Part shown: positions 1 through 4,790 of the stretch, one piece after another
How the letters are laid out: every line of letters starts with the position of its first letter
Numbering within the stretch: position 1 is the first letter of the stretch
NCBI GenBank assembly: GCA_011053085.1
Contig: DSBE01000420.1
Coordinates: forward strand, 1 to 6,068
Direction: 5' to 3'
Source of the DNA: Chloroflexota bacterium
Lineage (GTDB): Bacteria; Chloroflexota; Anaerolineae; Anaerolineales; Anaerolineaceae
Length of the DNA: 6,068 bases
Position numbers and translations under genes: made by a program
The notes under the pieces: generated by a model
Databases searched by the model: none
What the model saw: only the letters and a program-made list of their open reading frames with translations
What the model was told of the DNA's origin: nothing

Positions 1-1
1 A

Positions 2-571
2 GCGTTTCTATCCTCATCAGAAGAAAAAATCTTTGGTGATTTCCTCGAAGATTTAGCCATTTTTATCGCTCAACAGACATCCAATGGAAAAAAGTCCTCA
101 GCAGCCGGTATCGACCTTGAGTTTGAACGTGGCAATATCCACTATTTGGTGTCAATTAAATCAGGCACAAACTGGGGCAACAGTTCACAACATAGGCGTT
201 TAGCAGATGATTTTATATCTGCCAAAAGAGTATTGCAGCAATCCCAATTCGGTATGAATGTACAGCCAGTATTAGGGATTTGCTATGGGAAAACAAAAAC
301 ATCATTCACAAATGCCGGGTACTTGAAAGTAGTGGGGCAGAACTTCTGGTATCTTATCAGTGGAAACAAAAATCTATATGTTGACATAATAGAACCAGTT
401 GGTTATCGCGCGAAAGAACATAATCAAGACTTCAACCAGCAAAGAAATAAAATTGCTAACCGGTTCACAGGTGAATTTATTACAACCTATTGTTATCCTG
501 ATGGCGGTATACATTGGGAAAAGTTGGTTACCGACTATTGCGGCAATTTTGATATGCCAACAATGACCTAA
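2..571 (+). CDS. PmeII-family type II restriction endonuclease, 3' part (5' end outside window)
   Basis: The frame is open from base 2 to the TAA at 569-571, giving 189 visible residues; the true start lies before the window and the TTG at 146 is internal. The visible part reads like PmeII-type restriction enzymes: an IFGDFLEDLAIFIAQQ helix (residues 10-25), then GIDLEF with D38 and E40, then a strand ending VSIKSG with K53, followed by NWGNSSQ. D38 and K53 with E40 or S51 nearby fit a PD-(D/E)xK nuclease core. Later blocks (FWYLISGN, DIIEPVGYRAKE, a C-terminal GGIHWEKLV) also match my memory of the family. It would cut double-stranded DNA at a specific site and should be paired with a methyltransferase; none is visible, so it would have to lie upstream. 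Base use is clearly AT-richer than everything after position 600, a sign of horizontal acquisition. Family assignment is from recognition, not a search. Confidence 0.85.
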   Translation, partial: AFLSSSEEKIFGDFLEDLAIFIAQQTSNGKKSSAAGIDLEFERGNIHYLVSIKSGTNWGNSSQHRRLADDFISAKRVLQQSQFGMNVQPVLGICYGKTKTSFTNAGYLKVVGQNFWYLISGNKNLYVDIIEPVGYRAKEHNQDFNQQRNKIANRFTGEFITTYCYPDGGIHWEKLVTDYCGNFDMPTMT

Positions 572-573
572 TT

Positions 574-1383
574 ATGAAGTTGTTGTTATATCACGAACTC
601 AGGCATGCCTGCCGCCGGATCACCTGGCGGCAGCGCGCCCTGCCCGATTTTCTCATCATCGGGGCGCAGCGCGCCGGCACCACCAGCCTTTTCCGCGCTC
701 TCAGCCAGCATCCACAGCTCTACCCCTCTTTCACCAAAGAAGTGCACTACTTCGACGGCGGGGGGCAGCCGGGTACAGACAATTACGCCCGCGGTGAAGC
801 CTGGTACCGCAGTCATTTCCCCTTGCGTATCACCCTGGGAACTGACGGCAAGACTTTTGAAGCCTCGCCGCTCAATCTTTATCACCCGCAAGCACCCGCC
901 CGCCTGCATGCCCTGCTGCCAAAGGCACGCCTGATCGTACTGCTGCGTGAGCCTGCTGAACGCGCGCTCTCGCAGTATTTCCTCGAGCAGCGCCGCGGAA
1001 ACGAGCCCCTGCCATTGCTGCAAGCCCTGCAAGCTGAAGAACAGCGCCTGCAGAACACCCCCGCCTTCAGTTTCCACCATCATTCCTACAAAACCCGCGG
1101 ACATTACGCCGAACAACTGCAGCGCTATCTGGCGCTGTTCCCGCGCGAGCAGCTGCTGATCCTGCCCAGCGAGCGCTGGTTCAGTCAACCGCAAACGGTC
1201 CTGCAGTCAGCATGTGCTTTCGTGGGTGTGCCGCCCTTCCCCGCACCGCCCGACCCGAGCAATCACACCAGCCAACGCCACGCCCGCACCATTGACCCGG
1301 CGGTGTACGCCTATCTGCGCGACTACTTCACGCCCCACAACCAGGCGCTGCTTGCCCTGCTGGAGGAAGAGTTCGATTGGTAG
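574..1383 (+). CDS. PAPS-dependent sulfotransferase domain protein
   Basis: A 269-residue cytoplasmic protein of the sulfotransferase P-loop-like fold, predicted to move a sulfate group from PAPS to an acceptor that cannot be named from sequence. The 5'-phosphosulfate loop is residues 27-39 (LIIGAQRAGTTSL). KEVHYF follows at 55-60, FEASP at 95-99, and the 3'-phosphate site is LIVLLREPAERALSQYF at 120-136 with R125 and S133. RGHYAEQLQRYLALFP (175-190) and the end LLEEEFDW are typical of bacterial members, and the length is near normal, so the gene looks intact. The ATG is two bases after the restriction gene's TAA and has no Shine-Dalgarno, so translation may be coupled. TTG codons at 580 and 583 are alternative starts; no ATG, GTG or TTG follows in frame before the PAPS loop. 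The first nine codons are AT-rich, while GC-rich codons begin at about 601. It converges with the Nif3-like gene, nine bases beyond its stop. Confidence 0.88.
   Translation: MKLLLYHELRHACRRITWRQRALPDFLIIGAQRAGTTSLFRALSQHPQLYPSFTKEVHYFDGGGQPGTDNYARGEAWYRSHFPLRITLGTDGKTFEASPLNLYHPQAPARLHALLPKARLIVLLREPAERALSQYFLEQRRGNEPLPLLQALQAEEQRLQNTPAFSFHHHSYKTRGHYAEQLQRYLALFPREQLLILPSERWFSQPQTVLQSACAFVGVPPFPAPPDPSNHTSQRHARTIDPAVYAYLRDYFTPHNQALLALLEEEFDW
609..633. repeat. GC-rich inverted repeat at the composition break
   Basis: CTGCCGCC (609-616) is perfectly complementary to GGCGGCAG (626-633) around a 9-base loop. A GCATGC palindrome sits just before it at 603-608. It lies in codons 12-20 of the sulfotransferase gene, right where AT-rich sequence changes to GC-rich. 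It could be chance in a GC-rich gene start, or a translation-modulating hairpin. Confidence 0.4.
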
Positions 1384-1392
1384 TTCCGGGAC

Positions 1393-2187
1393 TCACACCA
1401 CCACAAACGGGTCTTCTGCCGGGATGTGGTTGATGGTCAGGTCAGGATAGACCCCGCGCAGCCACTGCGCCAGCCATGCCATACCGGGTTCTTCGCTGTT
1501 GGCGTGCCCGATGGCGAGGATGGCTTTGCGCTGCCCCTGCTGGTTGGCATCGCGGATATACTCGCTGGTTTCCCACTCGTTCAGTTCACCGCACACGATC
1601 ACATCCGGCTGATATGCCTTCATCAGTTGATAATGCAAACCGCCGCCCGCCGCTCCCACCGGCAGCACCACTTTGCTGATCTCGGCATCAAGGTCACCCA
1701 CCAGGCGGATATGGCGGATACCTAATCGTTCTTTGATCTGCGCGCACAACTCCGCCAGTGTTATCGGCGGCAGCACACAGTAATGCGGTTCGCCGTTCTG
1801 CATGCAGGCTTCCCAGCCCAGCGCCTGCACCAAACCCAGCACGATACCGTCCGGCTGGCGCATGTGGATGTGGTCATGCAAGCGCCAGATGACAATGCCG
1901 CTGTCATCGATCAGTTTACGCTTGGCTTTGTAAACGCTATCCTCTGCCAGCCAATCCACGCTGTCATGGTGCGTATAAAAGGTGGGTTCATGCGTGATGA
2001 TGAAATTGGCGCCCAACGCTGCCGCCTTTTCAATGACAGCATGCGTCGCCAAAAAGGTGGTCACTACCAAGGTGACGCGCCGGGTGGGATCGCCGGTCTT
2101 GACCGTGTCGCAGGTTTCAGTCAAATGCGGACGATGCATGCCGTCCAGTATGGTGTTGATCATATCCTGGATGATGGGCTGATTCAT
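1393..2187 (-). CDS. Nif3-like dinuclear metal centre protein, THEPTF variant
   Basis: A 264-residue protein of the Nif3/YbgI (DUF34) family, which forms ring-shaped oligomers around a two-metal site; the cellular role of the family is unsettled. Residues 57-72 read ALGANFIITHEPTFYT, the counterpart of the usual ITHHP block: the first metal His (H66) is kept but the second is Glu (E67). A WRLHDHIHMRQPDG block (101-114) replaces the usual HTNLD. The C-terminal block LAIGHANSEEPGM (224-236) keeps the H-x3-E pair as H228 and E232. The start is set by the ATG at 2185-2187 with AGGAG five bases ahead. The open frame continues 76 codons further upstream but only as antisense-looking sequence overlapping the HIT gene. 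It is the last gene of the minus-strand run, 31 nt after the HIT stop. Family call is solid; metal ligands are inferred by alignment from memory. Confidence 0.85.
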   Translation of the reverse strand: MNQPIIQDMINTILDGMHRPHLTETCDTVKTGDPTRRVTLVVTTFLATHAVIEKAAALGANFIITHEPTFYTHHDSVDWLAEDSVYKAKRKLIDDSGIVIWRLHDHIHMRQPDGIVLGLVQALGWEACMQNGEPHYCVLPPITLAELCAQIKERLGIRHIRLVGDLDAEISKVVLPVGAAGGGLHYQLMKAYQPDVIVCGELNEWETSEYIRDANQQGQRKAILAIGHANSEEPGMAWLAQWLRGVYPDLTINHIPAEDPFVVV

Positions 2188-2192
2188 GGGTG

Positions 2193-2197
2193 CTCCT
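2193..2197 (-). promoter_or_regulatory. Shine-Dalgarno of the Nif3-like gene
   Basis: AGGAG on the minus strand, five bases before the ATG at 2187. It decides this start over the longer upstream open frame. Confidence 0.75.
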
Positions 2198-2218
2198 GTT
2201 GCTGAATGAAAAGGGGAG

Positions 2219-2632
2219 TTATGGGGAAGGCTGAGACAAATTTCGCAGCATCTCGTCATATTCCGCCACCCATTCCGGGTGGGTGCGCCAGCGCACATTC
2301 TGCTCATCGCCCAAATGGCGCGGCACGATATGAAAATGCACATGAAAGACATCCTGCTGGGCGGCTTTGCCAGAGCTGTTGAAGATCTGCACATTGTTGA
2401 TGCCCAGCCGCTCATAATACAGGTCGACGATCTTTTTAACTGCCTGCATCATCTCCGCCAGCACTGGTTTGGGCGTATCGAAGACGTTTTCATAATGCGT
2501 CTTGGGGATGACCAGCGTGTGATAGCGGTTCACAGGGTGAATATCCAGAAAGGCATAGGTATGTTCATCCTCATACACCTTCCAGGAGGGGGCTTCTCCG
2601 CGTGCGATCTGGCAAAAGATACAATCTTGCAT
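2219..2632 (-). CDS. HIT-family nucleotide hydrolase/transferase (HINT-like)
   Basis: A 137-residue histidine-triad protein, the usual length for the bacterial HINT branch. It opens with CIFCQIARGE (C4 and C7, the pair often binding zinc in this branch), followed by the AFLDIHPVNRYHTLVIPKTH strand region (27-46). The active-site block is NSSGKAAQQDVFHVHFHIVPR (85-105), with the triad H97, H99 and H101; H99 is the expected nucleophile. Such proteins cleave nucleoside phosphoramidates or related AMP-linked substrates in the cytoplasm. The ATG is at 2630-2632; the nearest purine tract, AAGGGG, lies about 12 bases upstream and is only a fair binding site. The gene starts 25 nt after the LRR gene ends and stops 31 nt before the Nif3-like start, so one transcript is likely. 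The exact substrate cannot be read from sequence. Confidence 0.93.
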   Translation of the reverse strand: MQDCIFCQIARGEAPSWKVYEDEHTYAFLDIHPVNRYHTLVIPKTHYENVFDTPKPVLAEMMQAVKKIVDLYYERLGINNVQIFNSSGKAAQQDVFHVHFHIVPRHLGDEQNVRWRTHPEWVAEYDEMLRNLSQPSP

Positions 2633-2657
2633 AGTCTTCGACCCCTTTATGGGTGTC

Positions 2658-3167
2658 TCAACGCCTGATCTGCAGGCTCTTGTTTTTCGCCAGGCGCTTC
2701 AAACCTGCCTGGGTCACACGCGGCAGTCCGCGCAAATTGACATAGGTCAGCTGGCGCATGGTCTCTAAGCGGCGCAAACCTTTGTCGCTGACACCGGTGC
2801 AATGGCTCAGGTCAAGCCAGATCAGCGCAGGCATATCCATGAGATGTTCCAGCCCGATATTGGAAATGCTGCAGGCGCTCATGTTCAAGGCACGCAGCTG
2901 GCTGAACCGGCTCAAAAAACGCAGCCCCTCGTCCGTCACCCGCCTGCCCTCGGATACATCGATCTGATAGAGCAGCGGCACCTCGCGCCATTCGTTGCAC
3001 AGGATCTCGACGGTTTCATCTTCAGCGCGCGGCAGGTACAGCATCACCTCCAACGCGGGGTCGATCTCAAAATAGCCAGGGCCTTCGTCGAACGGCTGCC
3101 AGAAGCCGTCCTTCTCGCCGGCGGGGCGGGTGAACACATGCACAGGCAGGGTAGTAGAACATTTCAT
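2658..3167 (-). CDS. Small leucine-rich-repeat protein (cysteine/AMN1-like repeats)
   Basis: A 169-residue protein with no signal peptide or membrane segment. Residues 1-76 form a non-repeat N-terminal part with GYFEIDPALEVMLYLPRAED; I do not recognise it as a named domain. The rest is about three and a half repeats of 24-25 residues: VTDEGLRFLSRFSQLRALNMSAC (77-99), ISNIGLEHLMDMPALIWLDLSHC (101-123), VSDKGLRRLETMRQLTYVNLRG (126-147) and VTQAGLKRLAKNKSLQI (151-167). The spacing and the V-[ST]-x-x-G-L-x-x-L pattern match the cysteine-containing LRR subtype seen in F-box/AMN1-like proteins and in many bacterial homologues. It is presumably a protein-binding scaffold; the partner is unknown. It is the first gene of the minus-strand run. 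No Shine-Dalgarno precedes the ATG at 3165-3167, and a -10-like box lies six bases before it. Confidence 0.8.
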   Translation of the reverse strand: MKCSTTLPVHVFTRPAGEKDGFWQPFDEGPGYFEIDPALEVMLYLPRAEDETVEILCNEWREVPLLYQIDVSEGRRVTDEGLRFLSRFSQLRALNMSACSISNIGLEHLMDMPALIWLDLSHCTGVSDKGLRRLETMRQLTYVNLRGLPRVTQAGLKRLAKNKSLQIRR

Positions 3168-3173
3168 GGCTTG

Positions 3174-3179
3174 ATTCTA
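3174..3179 (-). promoter_or_regulatory. Possible -10 box placing transcription start at the LRR start codon
   Basis: TAGAAT (five of six matches to TATAAT) lies on the minus strand with six bases (CAAGCC) between it and the ATG. No good -35 hexamer is visible at 16-18 bases. With no Shine-Dalgarno ahead of this ATG, the arrangement suggests a leaderless mRNA. Confidence 0.4.
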
Positions 3180-3217
3180 ACATACAAGCGACCGCCCTGT
3201 TGACACCGCTTTCGCAA

Positions 3218-3247
3218 TTGCTCCTTTCGCGCAAATACAGGTAAGAT
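3218..3247 (+). promoter_or_regulatory. Possible promoter of the TrmO-family gene
   Basis: TTGCTC (3218-3223) and TAAGAT (3242-3247) are separated by 18 bases. Each matches its consensus only in part. A start near 3254 would give a leader of about 25 nt carrying the Shine-Dalgarno. Confidence 0.3.
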
Positions 3248-3266
3248 AAAGAAGGTATCCATCACC

Positions 3267-3274
3267 AAGGAGGG
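3267..3274 (+). promoter_or_regulatory. Shine-Dalgarno of the TrmO-family gene
   Basis: AAGGAGGG, an almost full anti-16S match, ends four bases before the ATG at 3279. It fixes this start. Confidence 0.8.
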
Positions 3275-3278
3275 CAGC

Positions 3279-3725
3279 ATGCAGTTCACCATTCATTCCA
3301 TCGGCAGCATCCACCGCAGCGACGGTAAAGTGCTGGTATGCGTTGATCCCGTGTACCGCACTGGCTTGCAGGGCATCGGCGGGCACAGCCACATCGTCGT
3401 TTACTGGTGGGCGCTTGACAACGACAGCGAGGCCGTGCGCCAGACCCTGCTGGTGCATCCCAAGCCTTTGCCGGATGCGATCATGGGGGTGTTCGCCACG
3501 CGTTCGCCGCGCCGCCCCAACCTGATCATGGCCACCACCTGCCACTTGCTCAAGGTAGATGAAGACAAAGGCGTGCTGGAAATCGAGAATATCGACGCCT
3601 TCGACGGCACACCGCTGATCGATATCAAATGCTACTCGCCCGGTATCGACCGCGTGGCGGGCAAGGTGCGCTCACCCTGGAAGATCGAACACGAGCATAT
3701 TCCTGACGGCGGCGTGTCGCCTTAG
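3279..3725 (+). CDS. trmO: TrmO/TsaA-family SAM-dependent methyltransferase (tRNA t6A37 N6-methylase-like)
   Basis: A 148-residue protein of the UPF0066/TsaA (VirR/YaeB) family. The best-known member, E. coli TrmO, methylates N6 of threonylcarbamoyl-adenosine 37 in tRNA using S-adenosylmethionine. The two signature blocks are present: GVFATRSPRRPN (70-81) and DAFDGTPLIDIKCY (106-119). The N-terminus IHSIGSIH is the usual family opening. Two differences stand out: the canonical FRPNPIG stretch reads RRPNLIM here, and the protein ends shortly after the core, lacking the C-terminal extension of the E. coli protein (about 235 residues). Short forms of about 140-150 residues are common outside enterobacteria, so this is not necessarily a truncation. 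The start has a strong Shine-Dalgarno. The gene is alone on its strand, divergent from the LRR gene. Family membership is firm; the tRNA substrate is inferred. Confidence 0.87.
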   Translation: MQFTIHSIGSIHRSDGKVLVCVDPVYRTGLQGIGGHSHIVVYWWALDNDSEAVRQTLLVHPKPLPDAIMGVFATRSPRRPNLIMATTCHLLKVDEDKGVLEIENIDAFDGTPLIDIKCYSPGIDRVAGKVRSPWKIEHEHIPDGGVSP

Positions 3726-3746
3726 GGTCAGATGAATTGGCATACG

Positions 3747-3775
3747 TTGCAACGAAATTTGAAATACATTATGGT
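3747..3775 (+). promoter_or_regulatory. Possible promoter reading into the hairpin cluster
   Basis: TTGCAA (3747-3752) and TATGGT (3770-3775) with a 17-base spacer, four of six matches each. Transcription would begin near 3782. Confidence 0.2.
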
Positions 3776-3806
3776 AAGGGAAACTATTTTCCGTTTATCC
3801 CCCCTC

Positions 3807-3836
3807 GACCGTCAAAATGGTTGCATTTTGACGGTC
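3807..3836. repeat. Perfect 13-bp inverted repeat
   Basis: GACCGTCAAAATG (3807-3819) is exactly complementary to CATTTTGACGGTC (3824-3836) across a GTTG loop. C-rich tracts flank it on both sides. No T-tract follows in either direction, so it is not a standard intrinsic terminator. Confidence 0.85.
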
Positions 3837-3870
3837 ACTCCCCCCGTATATTGTCGATCCGGAGGGAGTG
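3836..3870 (+). repeat. Interrupted inverted repeat that would mask a Shine-Dalgarno
   Basis: CACTCCC (3836-3842) pairs with GGGAGTG (3864-3870); after one mismatch, CCG (3844-3846) pairs with CGG (3860-3862). The right arm includes the purine-rich GGAGGGAG that would serve the small ORF at 3877. It shares base 3836 with the preceding hairpin. Confidence 0.5.
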
Positions 3871-3876
3871 AAAGCA

Positions 3877-3936
3877 ATGGAATATTGGTTCGGAGTCCCT
3901 TCCCGCAAAACACGGGAAGGGACAGAATCCAGATGA
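3877..3936 (+). CDS. Possible 19-residue peptide ORF inside the structured region
   Basis: ATG at 3877 to TGA at 3934-3936 encodes MEYWFGVPSRKTREGTESR. GGGAG (3864-3868) lies eight bases upstream, an excellent ribosome-binding position, but that sequence can be paired in the hairpin at 3836-3870. The ORF runs through the hairpin at 3895-3923 and ends in the left arm of the next one. It resembles no peptide I know; it lacks the run of one amino acid typical of attenuation leaders. It could be a coincidence of a purine-rich hairpin arm. Confidence 0.15.
   Translation: MEYWFGVPSRKTREGTESR
3895..3923. repeat. Perfect 11-bp inverted repeat
   Basis: GTCCCTTCCCG (3895-3905) is exactly complementary to CGGGAAGGGAC (3913-3923) across a 7-base loop (CAAAACA). 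Confidence 0.85.
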
Positions 3937-3954
3937 GATTTTCTATCTGGATTC
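3925..3954. repeat. Perfect 10-bp inverted repeat
   Basis: GAATCCAGAT (3925-3934) is exactly complementary to ATCTGGATTC (3945-3954). AGA/TCT pairs can lengthen it inward past a bulged G. It begins one base after the previous hairpin ends. Confidence 0.85.
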
Positions 3955-3956
3955 AG

Positions 3957-3990
3957 GGTTAGGATGTTTTTCTAACCAACTTTTTATTTT
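3957..3990 (+). terminator. Weak hairpin with T-rich tail
   Basis: GGTTAG (3957-3962) pairs with CTAACC (3972-3977), a 6-bp stem with a 9-base loop, and TTTTTATTTT (3981-3990) follows after AAC. It could end plus-strand transcripts from the TrmO-family gene or from the structured region. The stem is short and the T-tract is displaced by three bases. Confidence 0.35.
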
Positions 3991-4017
3991 CAATAATGAT
4001 TTGTTTAGAACCAATAG

Positions 4018-4047
4018 AAAAAATATCCGCCTATCGGCTCTGATACA
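4018..4047 (-). terminator. Possible weak terminator of the P-loop gene
   Basis: On the minus strand GCC-GATA-GGC forms a tiny stem overlapping the stop codon, and six T residues (A-run 4018-4023 on the plus strand) follow a few bases later. The stem is too short to be convincing alone. Confidence 0.2.
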
Positions 4048-4741
4048 AACCCCACAGTTCGTCCAGCACCTGCGCCAGCCGTTCGCCCAGCGCGGGACCC
4101 TGCGCCGTGGTGACATCGTCCTGGTTGTCAAACACAACGAATGGCACAGAAACATCATGAATGGTAAGCATCCCCTGCGGCTGGGTGGTAATCTCGCCCC
4201 AGTCGATATGGCGGTAGAGTTTTTCCAGCTTTGCATCCGGCAAGCCGTGTTCGAGGACACTGTCCGGCCGCTCGGGGTTGAAGCGCGCGCGGTTCTTGCG
4301 CAGCGATTCTTCCCATGACACCTGCAAATACAGGATGGCGGCGTTGGCAAGCACCTCCGGCGTGAGGTGCGCAAACGCACTGCGATACCCGCCGTGTTCG
4401 CTCCCGCGTGAAAATTCCATGATGATGGTCTCGCTGGCATGGTCGCGGCGTATCTTCTGGTGTTCCAGGCAGAGGCGACGGATCAGCAGGTCCCACAGGT
4501 GCTGATCAAGGAAATAACCGTCAGGCGTGGTATGCAGGCGCGGCTTGCCCATCTGCTCCAGCAGGGCATCTTCCTCAAACCACGTCCACAGCATAGGAAA
4601 ATCATCCACCTCGAGAAATTCGCCGATGTGGAAACGCGCCAGGCGTTCTTCGCGCGCACAATGCTTGAGGTAGTTGATGATTTCGCTTTTGCCGGCCGCC
4701 GGCCGTGCGATCAGGATCAAAGTGTCAAAAGTGTGGGGCAT
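4031..4741 (-). CDS. P-loop ATP-binding protein, kinase-like, function unknown
   Basis: A 236-residue soluble protein. After the first strand (TLILIA, 7-12) comes a Walker A loop ARPAAGKSE (12-20) with K18 and S19; the opening residue is Ala instead of Gly, which the [AG]xxxxGK[ST] pattern allows. ETIIMEFSRG (104-113) is a likely second core strand with an acidic end, and VSWEESLRKNRARF (141-154) is rich in Arg/Lys like the lid or phosphate-gripping helix of small-molecule kinases. FVVFDNQDD (201-209) looks like the final core strand. The overall order resembles adenylate-kinase-like P-loop proteins, but I do not recognise a specific substrate. Start: ATG at 4739-4741 with AAGGAG eight bases upstream. 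It lies 49 nt after the permease stop on the same strand and could share its transcript. The TAG stop faces the structured region. Confidence 0.75.
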   Translation of the reverse strand: MPHTFDTLILIARPAAGKSEIINYLKHCAREERLARFHIGEFLEVDDFPMLWTWFEEDALLEQMGKPRLHTTPDGYFLDQHLWDLLIRRLCLEHQKIRRDHASETIIMEFSRGSEHGGYRSAFAHLTPEVLANAAILYLQVSWEESLRKNRARFNPERPDSVLEHGLPDAKLEKLYRHIDWGEITTQPQGMLTIHDVSVPFVVFDNQDDVTTAQGPALGERLAQVLDELWGLYQSR

Positions 4742-4749
4742 GGGTATCT

Positions 4750-4774
4750 CTCCTTGGCTGATGGCTTAAGTATA
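4750..4774 (-). promoter_or_regulatory. Shine-Dalgarno and possible -10 box of the P-loop gene
   Basis: On the minus strand TATACT (4769-4774) is a five-of-six -10 match, without a clear -35. AAGGAG (4750-4755) is the ribosome binding site, eight bases before the ATG. A start near 4762 would leave a leader of about 20 nt, so the gene may be transcribed independently of the permease. Confidence 0.45.
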
Positions 4775-4790
4775 CCCGCTTGGCACAGCC

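Larger units (their letters stand above)
3726..4030. other. Structured non-coding region between convergent genes
   Basis: This 305-nt stretch separates the TrmO-family stop from the P-loop gene's stop. It holds no convincing long gene. Between 3807 and 3977 it contains four perfect or near-perfect inverted repeats of 6 to 13 bp arms plus an interrupted one, packed almost end to end, followed by an AT-rich tail (3960-4024). A weak hairpin, GGAAA (3779-3783) with TTTCC (3788-3792), lies before them. Plus-strand features could make a transcript of roughly 200 nt (possible promoter at 3747-3775, T-tract at 3981-3990). It may be a small RNA, a cluster of palindromic repeats, or the remains of a small mobile element; sequence alone does not decide. 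Confidence 0.6.

Noticed and set aside
586..1194. Long minus-strand ORF inside the sulfotransferase gene
   Set aside because: It is the antisense shadow of a GC-rich gene whose plus-strand product has clear PAPS-binding motifs.
1783..2205. Plus-strand ORFs opposite the Nif3-like gene
   Set aside because: Their translations have no recognisable motif, while the minus-strand frame carries conserved family blocks.
2188..2415. A 76-codon upstream extension of the Nif3-like frame
   Set aside because: It overlaps the HIT gene in another frame, its translation looks like shadow sequence, and the ATG at 2187 has a good Shine-Dalgarno and the normal family start.
2802..3203. Plus-strand 133-residue ORF across the LRR gene
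   Set aside because: The regular LRR pattern on the minus strand explains this DNA; the plus frame is a shadow.
3200..3205. Perfect TTGACA as a -35 box for the TrmO-family gene
   Set aside because: No -10-like hexamer occurs 16-18 bases downstream; the sequence there is pyrimidine-rich.
3807..3954. CRISPR array
   Set aside because: The palindromes differ in sequence and length, and there are no repeated direct units or regular spacers.
3732..3962. 76-residue ORF across the structured region
   Set aside because: It lacks a Shine-Dalgarno, runs through the inverted repeats, and its translation is low-quality with no family resemblance.
3726..4030. tRNA or other standard RNA gene
   Set aside because: No cloverleaf, T-arm consensus (GGTTCGAATCC-like) or CCA end was found; the stems are consecutive simple hairpins.
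3943..4440. 165-residue minus-strand ORF overlapping the P-loop gene
   Set aside because: It is Arg/Cys-rich shadow sequence; the other frame has Walker A and a good ribosome binding site.
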